A DNA stretch of 64,000 nucleotides. Origin: Amorphophallus konjac (taxonomy: Eukaryota; Streptophyta; Magnoliopsida; Alismatales; Araceae). Where the stretch lies: positions 30,120 through 94,119 of the forward strand of contig JAHNEJ010001737.1 of NCBI GenBank assembly GCA_022559845.1, given 5' to 3'. A model generated the notes under the pieces. That model was not told the DNA's origin, did no database searches, and saw only the letters and a program-made list of their open reading frames with translations. Within the stretch, counting starts at the first letter, position 1, and the number at the start of each line of letters is the position of its first letter. Positions 12,401 through 24,400 of this stretch are shown piece after piece. Made by a program: the position numbers and the translations under genes.

Positions 12401-15400
12401 CACCCCTGATAGTCTACTAATCAGCAGATCTGCGGGATAGTAGTCTGTTATTATATTTTTCCCGCCCCTTAGCCATCTCCACAAATTACCAAAGAATTCA
12501 TGTGTGATCCTCACTTCCCACCCTTCCACCCATAAAATTCCCAGAGTCTAGATCGACCGTTTTCCTTTGGGTCAAAATTCATTTTTCTGGCAGATCCCAT
12601 TCTGTCCTGCTTGATCTGGATTCCGAGCCAGAAACAACTACAACCCACAGAGTTTTTCATTTCCAATCCGTTAACTGGATGGTTGTGAAATTAATTTATG
12701 TTGCAGCCCTTTGAGTCCTCTGTCCAACGGCGCTGATCTCGCCTCGATCCGCCTCCGGATCTGGGCGCAACAATTATTTTCGTGGAGGCGCGCAGATCTG
12801 TTCTGAGTCAGGCCAGCAAGAGCAGTCCGCCGGATAATTCCTCGGAAAATATGCCGGCTCAGATTCAGCCGCCGCCGAGTTCAGAGATCGAAGAGAAGGA
12901 TTCCACTGGCATCCCAGCCAACCGCCTCGACCAGAAGTAGACTGGAAGCCGCCGTCCCAGCAGCCGAGTTCGCTTGCTGTCCAGCGAGTCGGAACAGTAC
13001 CGAGTCGGACCAGCAACCCACCTCCGGCCCGATAGCCTTTCCGGCTTACTGCCCGTCAACCCGACTTCGCTACTCCCAGGACCCACGTGTAGCCCTTTAC
13101 CTCCCTACGTGGAGTGGGCAATAAAATCATTTCTTTAATTATTGTTAATTATTTGTACCGGGAGTACGAGTCTTGGCCGAGGTCGCCTTCCCCACGCCCG
13201 GAGCGTGGAGGTATCATTTTCGCTCCCCTCTCTTGACATTTTGCTTATTTCGTATGTGTTTTTATGTCGCTGCGAGAGTGATAGGGTAACTAGCTCGTTC
13301 ATATCATTTCAATCACCGTTGTGCGAGAGAGCGCAAAACCCGTCCCGTGACCCGATCCGAGCACGAAAGTGAGTTGACCACCCTAGCTCATTGCCGGTTT
13401 CTCAACCGCGCACATCCGCACGCTTCCCTTGCCAGGGACGAGTCGCGAGTTTCCCTAGAGTCCAAGGTTTGCATCTGAACTGGCATCGAGTCGCATCTCG
13501 TCCCGCATTAATGCCCGAGAAGTCGAATGACGGGGCCATTTCTGAGAAGTCAAGAAATCAAGATGAGGAATGCCCGAGAAGTCAAATGACGGGGCCATTT
13601 TCGAGAAGTCAAGAAATCAAGACGAGGAACGCCCGAGAAGTCAAATGACGGGGCTATTTTCGAGAAGTCAAGAAATGAAGACGAAGAAGGCCAAGAAGTC
13701 AAGAAGTGACGGGGCTATCACCGAAAAGTCAGAATGTCAGATATGTCCAGGAAGTCAAGAAGTGACAGAGCTATCGCCGAAAAGTCAGAATGACAGATAT
13801 GCTCAAGAAGTCAAGACATGACGGAGCTATCTCCGAGAAATCAAGAAAGGTCAAATATATGTCGAAAAGTCAGAATGACAAGAAAGTCAGGAAATCGAGA
13901 AGCGACTGGGCTTATCTCCAAGAAAGTAAGGAATTGCAAGAATATCCCAAAGTTTGGGAAAGCCGCAGAAATACTCTGATAGAGGAAAATTACAAATATA
14001 TGCCGCCTCAGATGAGAATGTCCTTTATGGACACCAAGGCAACTTAAAGGTCCAATCACAATTAAAAGAGTGATTATGACTATGAAGCAACTTCGAGGGA
14101 GCGACAATGATCACCTTGGTGATCCAACAGTCCTCGGGATGGAATTCAAGTTCAACTGTCCAATAAGGGGATAAAAGTAAATGCAACGACCTGATCAAGG
14201 CAAAATCAAGTTCAAATATCCAAATGCAGATTGAAGCAAATTCAAAGGCTCTGGTTACAACCGGATGTTATCTCGAAAACCCGATTATACAGTCAAGAGC
14301 ATATGTAAAGGTCTTGAAAGATCGATTGTAATTCAAATCACATGTGTTCAAGAAATGAAGTCTCAAAATTTCTTTGCAAGAGTATGTACCCATAAAGGGG
14401 GATCATCAAGATCATTTATGTCACAACGAATAAAGGCAAAAGGCGTTCTTCGACAGTTAATCAAAGGTGTTCGGATTTATTCCGATGTAAATTAACACCG
14501 ACTCCGGTCGGTGGGGAAAAGTCCTGTACACGAACCATAAATCGTCTGATAAACCCAAAAGCGCGAAATTAACAAGTATGTCAAAATATCCACATATTCA
14601 TCCAACGAAAATGGATGTTCGAAAATTCCACGTGTAAACAGACTGGCACGCCCGGTGGGACTTTTCCTGCCTTTCATTTGTCTGTCGAAGAATAGCCTTG
14701 TCTCGATAAAGGTTGTGACTCCTTCACACTCTTGCAAGAAGTTCAAAGGATTCCCACCGTTGAAACTACCGTCGAGGGGCATCAAAGTTAAAGCTACTGG
14801 GGGCATCAAGGTTAAGGCTGCTCGGGGCGTCAAGGTTAAGCGGTCCCTTTCAAAGGCCAAATGTCAACATGTATCTAAAAGTTGCTCCTACAAGCAGGGG
14901 GGATGCCATTCCAACCGTGGATGCTGCCGTTGGAGGCATCAAGGTTAAAACTCCCTGTCAAAGGCCAGATGGCAACACAATACATGTCCAAGTTGCAATT
15001 ACTAAGAGGGGACAACGCCACCACAGTCATGGCCGCCGCTGCCCGATACGTCCAAGTGAAGGCTTCCTGTTGAAGACTAAGTGCCAACAAAATCCATATG
15101 TTGTTTCTGCTAGCCGGGAGCAATGTCGCCACCATGGAAGAAAATCTGTTGTGGCTATATCTAAGTCTGGCAAGATTTGTCCTTGACCAAAAGCAAACCA
15201 AAGAAAAAGAAGAGGAAGAACGCAACTGGCTAGATAAAGGCGAGCCGATCTCACAACGATACTTTGCCGAATACATCAAGCTGAGGCAAAGATGAAAGAA
15301 GCCAACGCCTATGCTTAGTTCTGAAGCCAAGGCACCGGTGGAAAGTTAAAACCTCTAAGTCTGGGCAAGGGGGCAATCTTATTGCCGTATACATCAAGTG

Positions 15401-18400
15401 AAAGGTGAAAATGAAAGAAGTTGACATCCAAGCCTCACGCAAAAAAGTCAAAGCCCTTAAGCCCATGCGAGGGGGCGATTCCGTGAACCAACTTCTTATC
15501 AAATAAATATGGGTCACCAAGGAGGAGGCCTCGGACAATCTAAGCCTTCTAAGGCAACAACTTGAGGCAGGAATTTCAACCTTGGGGGCATGTTCCAATC
15601 AGTCCCAAAAGAGATTCTCCCTTCCCTCAAGACATGACATGAGGCAGAAGAGGAAGAAGAATAGATAAGAATAGGGAAGAAGGAAGAGAAAATTGATGAA
15701 GTATCAGGCTACCACCTTAGAAAGTCAAGAGGGTGTATCTGGCAAAGAAAACTCCAAGAAGAGGTAGGGGCAAAGCACTAAATAATGCTTCGAACAAAAT
15801 CTCAGGTGAAACCTCAAGCAAGGTAACTCCGGCAAGCAACAGCTTGATCATAAGTCCAAAGCATGAAGCTCCAAGCCAAGTCCCAGGCAAAGCCTGAAAG
15901 GCCAGTTCGGGAAGAAGGCTCCAAGCAAAGCTCTAAGTGAAGACAAAAATACAAGCCTGGAAGAAAAAAAAAAAGACGAAGTGAAACCACTGGTGAAGCC
16001 AAGAAGGCATATTCAAGGGAGACCTATGTCTTTTCCCTTTCCAATTTCAACACTCTGTTAGTGGAGTATGTCCCAAAACCATCAGTTTGTGAACCTCTTA
16101 AGGCTCCAAACATGTCTTCCTGACATCAAGCCATCTATGCATGGGATCCAACCCCTGCTTTAGTACCAAATCGGTGTTGAACACCAACTCATTTCTTGAT
16201 CCGCCAAGTTTGGGTATTGTTCCACTTCGGGCTCTAAGCCACCCTTGGCAATTAAGCTCATTTTCTGGTAACACAAAGCTAGCTTCAGGCCTAAACCTGT
16301 GCTTGTGGCACCAAACCAATTTCGGCTCAACTTCTCTCCCCGTTGTCCACAGGGAAGTTGTAAAATTCCCTACCAAACTTTATCCCAAAAAAAAGAAAGA
16401 AAAAAAAAAGAAGAAAAGAGAAAGAGAGGAGCACTCCTGGCCCAGGCCCTTCAAGGCAGAAGCTCAAAGCGAGAATTTCATCTCGGGAGGGACGATTTCC
16501 ACCCAACTCGATTGTCAAACAGTCAGTCCTCTTGAAATGAAGCGCAAGTTGAGGAGGAGAAAAACAACAAAGAAGTGTTTGAAGAGAAACTTAAAGAAGC
16601 AAAGCTGAATAGGCAGTTGCCATAGAAATCCCCAGAAAAGGAAATCCCTCTGCGAAGAATTGCAAAGAGAGAGAGTAACCCTTCCTTTCACTCAATGCAA
16701 AGCATGTGAAATTGAAGCTGCATTTGTTATATGATCCACCTCACCTAGATCATCACCTTGACAGAGCTTAAATCGAGTTTAACAAAAAAAAAGAAAGAAA
16801 AAAAGGGGCTTAAAATAGAGGTGTCCCGGCGGATTTAGCCATTCCCATCATAGGGATGGTTGAGGGTAAAAAGGCCAAAGAAACCCGGCTGAGGTGAAAA
16901 CCCAAAAGGGCACCTCAGGCAAAATTGGGTAACCCCTCAGCGTGAAAACCCGAAAGGGCGCGCTGGAAAAAGCTAAAGGGGGCCAACTTCGGCGAAAACC
17001 CGAAAGGGTGCTGAGGTTGGTAAGGTGAAAAAAAATGAAAAAAAAGAAGAAAATATAAGAAAATATAATTTGAGCAATCATCGTGAACCAACATTGTGGT
17101 TATCCTCCACTCGAAAATCCTGTTCTATCATGGTTAGAAAGGGGAACAAATGCACCAAAACCCAAACCCTTGGTTTGAAACCCCTTTCGGGTCAATAACT
17201 ATCCAATACGAAATCCCAAATCCTTGGTTCAAAACCACTTTGGGTCAGCCACCATCAAGACCAACTCTTTGATTACCCAAGCCTTCCTTAGATCACCACA
17301 AAAAAAAGAAACATAAAACCCGAATCATTAGTTCAAAACCACTTCCGGGTCAGCAACCACAAAATAAAACCAAAGTTTTGTTGCCCAAACCTTTCGAGTC
17401 AGCAAAAAAAGAGAGAAACCAAAAGTCATGGAGCCCAAAACCCCTTCTGGGTTAGTTACCATTCCAAAACCCAAAAGCTTCATCGTCAAGCCCTTTTCAA
17501 GCTAAAAGGCCACGGGCTTACAAGACATTGGCCCCACATCTTCCTTATAATGGAGGGTCAATGGGAATCCAGATACTTTGTCCCAACAGCGATGAAAAGC
17601 AACAGCAACTACACCAACAACGTCAAGCAACAACAACAACAGCAATAAAAAGAAAAAGAAAAAAAATGGGGCTTAAAATTGAGGTGTCTCGACGGACTTG
17701 GGCATCCAACTTGTTGGTTGCCTAAGGGCAAAAAGGTCATAAAACCCGCCTGGAGTGAAAACCCGAAAGGGCGCTTCAGACAAAAATGGGTAACCCCTCA
17801 GTGTGAAAATCCGAAAGGACGCACTGAAAAAAGCTAAAGGGGGTCAACTTCGGCGAAAACCCGAAAGGGCGGTGAAGTTGGTAATGTGAAAAAAAAAGAA
17901 AAAGAAAGAGGAAGAAGAAAGGAGGAATGCATTGTCATTATGGACTACCATCTCAAACATCCTCTGTCTGATGGCTTTGTCCCACTATGGCGAGCACATT
18001 ATCAAAACCATCAAATCAAAAGTTTCAGAAAAACTTATCCAAATTTCAAACTTTTGGCTTCCAAATCACAAAAGTCAGCCAAACCCTCAGTGCAATCCTC
18101 AGCTCCCAAATCACAAAGGTTAGCTAACTCCAACTCCATTTCTCGGCCTTCAAACCGCACAGGTCAGCCAAGTTTCAAAACCCAAAGATCAACCAAAATC
18201 CAAACTCAAATCCCAAATTCTGTTGGCTCTCTAACCATCAAGGTCACCCATAGTAAATTCTAAATCTCAATTCCAATCTTTGGCTTCCAAACCACAAAGG
18301 TTAGTCAACCCCAGTTCTAGTCCTTGACCCCAACTTAACTCCTAATACTTGACTTTTACGCCATAGAGGTCGGTACGAGAGAAAGAAAAATGAGAGGAAA

Positions 18401-21400
18401 AAAAAAAGAGATGAAAAAATGAAAAAAAAATGAAAAAAAAAGAAGAAAGAAAAAGGAAAAGAATAAAAAAGAAAAAAGAAAAAATGAGGGAAAAGAAGAA
18501 AAGAAGAAAAAATGAAGGGCAAAAAAAAAATCTATTGTTATTCATCACCCTGAGCCGTCACCATCGACGCCTCTTTTTCTTATGATTTTGTCCCTATGTT
18601 GGGACAAGCATATCTCAATACTAAATTAAATATGTAGTGTTGACCTGATGCCATTTGAGACTGTCAACCCTACTCAAATTTTAACTTTTGGATTTGACAA
18701 CTAAGTCCTTTTTGGACCGTCAATTCCACTAAATTTCTATTGTAGTGTTGGCATTCATGTCCGTTTTGGGCCATCAACCCTACTTAAATTTCAACTTTTA
18801 GTTTTGATCTACAAATCCTTTTTGGACCGTCAATTCCACTAAATTTCCATTGTAGTGTTCGCATTCATGTCCGTTTTGGGCCGTCGACCCTACCCAAATA
18901 TCAACTTTTGATTTTGACCTGTAAGTCCTTTTTGGACCGTCAATTCCACCAAATTTCAACTTCTGGTTTTGACCTACAAGTCTTTTTTTGGACCGAATTC
19001 CACCAAACTCTCAAGTTTTGGTCTTGACCTGCAAGTCTTTTTTGGACCGTCAATTCCACCAAACTCCAAACTTTTGGTCTTGACCTACAAGTCATTTTTG
19101 GACTATCAATTCCACCAAATTTCAACTTTTGGATTTGACCATTATGTCCTTTTTGGACCGTCAATTCCACCAAACTCCAAACTTTTGGGTTTGACCTATA
19201 AGTCCCTTTTGGACCGTCAATTCCAAAAAAATCTCAAGTTTTTGGTGTTTAATCACATGTCCTTTTGGGGCTATCGACGCAAAAGAGCACCCCAACTTCT
19301 CAAATTTTCAAATGATGAAGAAGCCGACCTTATCACCTCCGAGGTCAACACAATTGAAGAAGATGGTCCTACCCAGAAAGAGGAATAAGATTAGCATGAG
19401 CCGATTATTAAAATAAAGAATGGATGCCTCCCTTCAGATCGGGCTCAAAGGGTTCAGTCGCTGTGAAGGACAACATCATATCAATTGATAGGAAATCAAT
19501 TATATAGGCTGGTGAATGAAAAGGGCACGCATGTCCTCTTACGTTGCCTCTCGCCGAAGGAAGCCAAGATAGTCATGCACGAGGTCCACCCAGGGCTCTG
19601 CGGTGCCCATCAAGTCGGGGACAAAATGAAGAGCAATATAAACCTAAGGTTTTCTACTAGCCCACCATGTATGCGGATTGAAACCGATACGCCCGCACAC
19701 GTCATCAGTGCCAAGCTTTCGGCCCAGTGCCAAGAAGACTCCTAAGCTCGTTGCACACCATGGCTCCTACATGGCCCTTTACAGAATGGGAAATGGATAT
19801 CGTGAGACCCTTCCCACCATCCACAAGAGGCTACAAATTCATCCTAGCCGTTACAAATTACTTCTCCAGGTGGGCCGAAGCTATCCCTCTGCAAGAGGTC
19901 ACAAGAGAGGCAGTCGCCATACATATCGATTCGACATCCCCGGTCGAATCATGTCAGATAATGACACTCCATTCAAAAACATGACCATTTACCAGTTGGC
20001 AGCAAAGTTTCATATCGACTGGAGAACGTCAACGGTCTACAATCCCCAAGCCAATGGATTGGCCGAGGCATTTAACAAGACCCTCCGCAAGCTCCTGGCC
20101 AAGATCGTCGGTAGTCACAAAAGGGACTGGGACGAGAAAATTCACGAAGCTCTCTGGGCATACCAAACTGTCTACAAGACTCCCACCGGCTGTTCCCCCT
20201 TCTCTCTGGTGTATGGGGTGAAGGCTGTAGTATCGATTGAAATTGAAATGTCATTTTACCGGGTAGCCGTGCATACCGGTTTGCAAGCCCACGAATAAGA
20301 TGAAATAGAAAGGAGACTTGAAGAGTTGTTTAACCTTGAAAGCAAAAGGCTAGAAACCTACAAACATCTTCGGCCATACCAAACCCGAATGACTCGAGCC
20401 TATGATAAGCTGGTAAAGCAAAGGACGTTCAAAAAGGGCGGCCTCGTCATGATTAAAGAAAGAGAGGTCATGGCTGGAAGATCCAGTGGTAAATTACAAC
20501 AGAATTGGCGAGGGCCATATATTGTCTCCAAAGTCTACGAAGGAGGCGCTTACAAAGTCGTCAACCATAAAGGAGAAGACATCTTTCCTCCACTGAATGG
20601 GAAGCATTTAAAGCTATACTATGCTCCCAAGCATGAGTTCCAGCAACAATCTACACAAGACTTGCCCTCCTCCGCAGAGGAGTAAGGAAGGGTAGGGGAG
20701 TTACCCCCCCAAAAAAAACCAAAAAGTCATGGTTGCTTTGAACAGTTCTTGTTCACGTCCCACTGTGGTAAATCAAAAAGTTTGGCTTTCCAACTTCCTT
20801 GGTTAGCCCCAAATTCCTAAATCTTTGGCCTCTCAACCTAGTTGGTCGGCCCCAAATCCAAAGTTTCTCGGCTTTCCAATTTCATTGGTTAGCCCCAAAT
20901 CTCAAAATTTGGCTTTCCAACTTTCTTGATTAGCCCCAAATTCCCAAATCTTCGGCCTCCCAACTTAGTTGGTCGGCCCCAAATCTAAAGTTTCTCGGCT
21001 TTCCAATTTTATTGGTTAGCCACAAATCCCAAAGTTTGGCTTTCCAACATCGTTGGTCGGCCCCAAATCTCAAGTTTTCAGCTTCCCAACATCGCTTGGT
21101 CAAGCCCCAAATCTCAAGTTTTGACTTCCCAATATTGTTGGTCAGCCCCAAATCCCAAGTTTTTTCGGCTTCCCCACATCGTGGGTCAGCCCCAAATCCC
21201 AAGTTTCGGCTTCCCAGCATTGTTTGGTCAACCCCAAATCCCAAGTTTTTTCGACTTCCCCACATCGTCGGTCGGCCCCAAATCCCAAGTTTCGGCTTCC
21301 CAACATTGCTTGGTCAGCCCCAAATCCCAAGTTTCGGCTCCCCAACATTGCTTGGTCAGCCCCAAATCCTCAAGTTTTTCGGCTTCCCCACATCGTGGGT

Positions 21401-24400
21401 CGGCCCCAAATCCTAAGTTTCGGCTCCCCAATATTGCTTGGTCAGCCCCAAATTCAAAATTTCGGCTTCCCAACTTTGTTTGGTCAGCCTCAAATCTTCA
21501 AGTTTTCAGCTTTCCGAACTTCGTTTGGTTAGCCCCAAATCCTAAGGTCCGGCTCCTAAACCATTTTTGGTCAGCCCCGAATGCAAGTTCTGGTTCTCCA
21601 AACTTCGTTTGGTCAGCCCCAAATCCAAACTTTCGGCTCCTGAACCGTTTTTTATTAGCCTTCAAATCTGATACCCAAGTTTCCGAACTCTACTTTTGGC
21701 CCTTAAACCGTTAAAGGTTGGCCAAGTCATCACCTGACAGTTACTCTTTTACAAAGTGCAACCTCTAATTTCAAGCTCCGGGAGGGTTAACTACCCTTGC
21801 TCAAAAAAAAAGAAGAGAAAAGAAAGAAAAGAACAGAAAAAAATTGAGAGATCAAAAAAAGAAGAAGAAGAAAGGAAAGAAAAAGAAGGAAAAAAGGAAA
21901 AGAAAGAGAGAAAAAAAAAGAGAGACTGCAAATCCAATGAAGGAAGCAAATTCTATTGCATTTGCGAGATCATGTCAAGTGCCTGAGACAAGCCGTCAGG
22001 GTGACTCCAAATAAATGAAAGAATGCACAACAGGGGCCCCGGGACAAGCCCTCGGGATGGCTGCAACTAAACGAAAGAATGTGCACCAAGTGCGAAGCTT
22101 AATGCCTCCTGGGTGTATCTTATTCCAGCTTTGCTTTGCAAAGTCGCCCTGCACAACTCCAATGGAAGGAAGACACTCCTAATGAAGCAAGGGCTACAAA
22201 TCAAAGGACTGCATCTGTGGCAGCATTAGGTCACTCAAATTTGAAGCTGTGGAAGCTCTAAAAATCTCCCAATACATGGACCTAATGTGGCAGCTCGGAA
22301 GGAGCCTGCAAAGCAAAAAGGGAAAATCATCAGTATACAAGAAATCTCAAATTTTACCAGCAAAGTTGATGCGGAAATTAAAGATTGGAATATTGATTTC
22401 CGAACCTTGACATGATAGTTCTAGAAGGATCCCTTCAATAGAACTTGCAAAGAAAGACATTTGTATACAAGAAAGTTCAAATCATACAGGCAATGTTGAC
22501 ATGAAAGATATAACTCAAGCAACAGTAAATGCTTACCCAGTGAGTCCTCTGACTCAAAAGAAGCACGCAAGGCCGGGCTTCGGGTAAAGTCAGAAAGGCA
22601 AGACCCAACCAAAGAACTCCAAACCAGGCTCAGGACAAGCTCCAAAATGTGACATTAAGCGTGAACAACCTAAGTCGAACTCTATGCAAAGCCAAAAAAG
22701 GGCGAGACCAAGGCGGAATTCCTCAAGACAAACCAAGGAACAAGCATACAAGAAGCCCGAAACAGTATCAACATCTCAAAACTCTGGTCCTTATATGATC
22801 GAGTTCCAAGAACCGTCGCCCGAAATAATCAAGCAAGCATTCAATGTCACCCGCCAAATACATAAAGGAGAGGCTAACTGGGTCAAGGTGGTCCCAAAGA
22901 AGCGTGGTCACCCTAAGCCCCCTAAAAGAAAAAGCCCAATTCAACAACTCCAAATCTGGAGGCACCTCCCAGCAATCTGCAAAGGTAGAAACTCCTTCTA
23001 CGATTGAACTGGCGTAAGCTAAAAGGCAGGATAAGGATGAGAAAAAGGATTTAAAAAGAAGAATAAGGAGGCAAGCATCCTCTTTAGTGTGGCTATGATG
23101 CTAGAGTGTCCCACCCTACCGGGGAATGCCAAGAAATCCAAGATTGCATTGAAACGATTATGCAAAAGGAAGAGATTGATGCCCAAAGAACCTGCGTGAA
23201 ACAGAGAAACCACAGATGGGCAATCGAAAAGCTATTAAGCCAAAGACGGCTCGCAGAAATGTTGCGCAAGGAGGATCATGTCTTCTACAAGCTGAAATGG
23301 CCAATGCTTCAACTTAAATCCCTGGCCGACCCGAAAGTCCAGGTCGGCAATTATATTGAGTAGGGTGCCGACCAATACTCGAGACAGATTCTTGGGCAAA
23401 GCAAAACAAAAGAAGAGGTGAGTCTTAGTAGCAAGATTCCGGATTAAGTCTTGGACAAAGCCAAGAAAAGCAAAGCTCAGAAAAAAAATGCTAGACCAGG
23501 CTCTGGACGAAGAACAAGAGAATTTCGATCACCAAGAAAAAAAAGAAGAGAGAAAAGAATAAAAGAAAAAAAAAGAAGAAGAAAGGAAAGAAAGAAGAAA
23601 AAACCCGGCTACTTCTGTTGGCGCATTTTGCGATTCTTCAATGAAACTCAGCCTCAGGCCAACTTGGTGGAGCGGGTCCATGTCACTTCTCTGAAGTGGT
23701 GTGCGCTCTCCTGAGTTCCCTCCTAGAGATCACTGAGTTGAGAAATATCCAATTCAACCAAACTGAAGGTAGAAGTCAGATGGCCCGGCGTAAAGCACGT
23801 GATAGTACCAAACGTCGGTCCAAACTCAAATGTCAAACACTGCTCAGAATTAGTGATGACACCATACAGTAATGGAGGCTTAGAGCAATACATAATGTCT
23901 TTGAGTTCCACTCCTGAACTGTCGTCACCTTCAACCAAACTCTCCATCATGTCATCAGGACTCGAGGGAAAATGAACAAATCCAATATATTCTCCGCCAT
24001 GTCATGAAGATTCAGGAAAGCAACAAAAGTGTTAAAATGCACGGGCCGCCCGCCGTTACCCTCGGCTCCGACGGACGTCCCGTGGGGGGCATTTGTTGAA
24101 CCCTGAAAATTATACAAAAAAGATGGGAGCCCCCCCCTCCGGTGGTTTGTAGACCGGAGGAGGACCCCCTCCGGTGGGTTGCATGTGCACCGGAGGGAGG
24201 GTCCTCCGATCCCAGTCAAACCGGAGGGGGTCCTCCGGTCCCAGTCAAACCGGAAGGAGAACCCTCTCCAGTACTATACCGGAGGGGGGTTCCCCTCCTC
24301 CATTTTCTATTGCTGCAAAGAGAAGAAGAAAAGAGAGAGAGAGAGAGAGGGGGGGAGGAATGTGAACCCCCTCCGGTCACTACACCGGAGAGGGAACCCC

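Larger units (their letters stand above)
7784..13510 (+). mobile_element. Non-autonomous LTR retrotransposon (copy 1), nested in Tat-like left LTR
   Basis: LTRs are 7784-9777 and 11525-13510, starting TGATGGGACATCG and ending CCCGCATCA (CATTA in the right copy). Perfect 5-bp target duplications ATGCC lie at 7779-7783 and 13511-13515. The primer site TGGTATCAGAG (9781-9791), 3 nt after the LTR, matches the 3' end of initiator-methionine tRNA. The 1.75-kb interior has no polymerase, integrase or RNase H, only two ORF fragments (10170-10499 and 10433-11092), so the element depended on enzymes in trans. A second family member is at 53692-58020. Confidence 0.9.

Noticed and set aside
18640..21720. 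CRISPR-like regular repeats
   Set aside because: The repeats are head-to-tail without unique spacers, drift in sequence, and lie in a plant retroelement.
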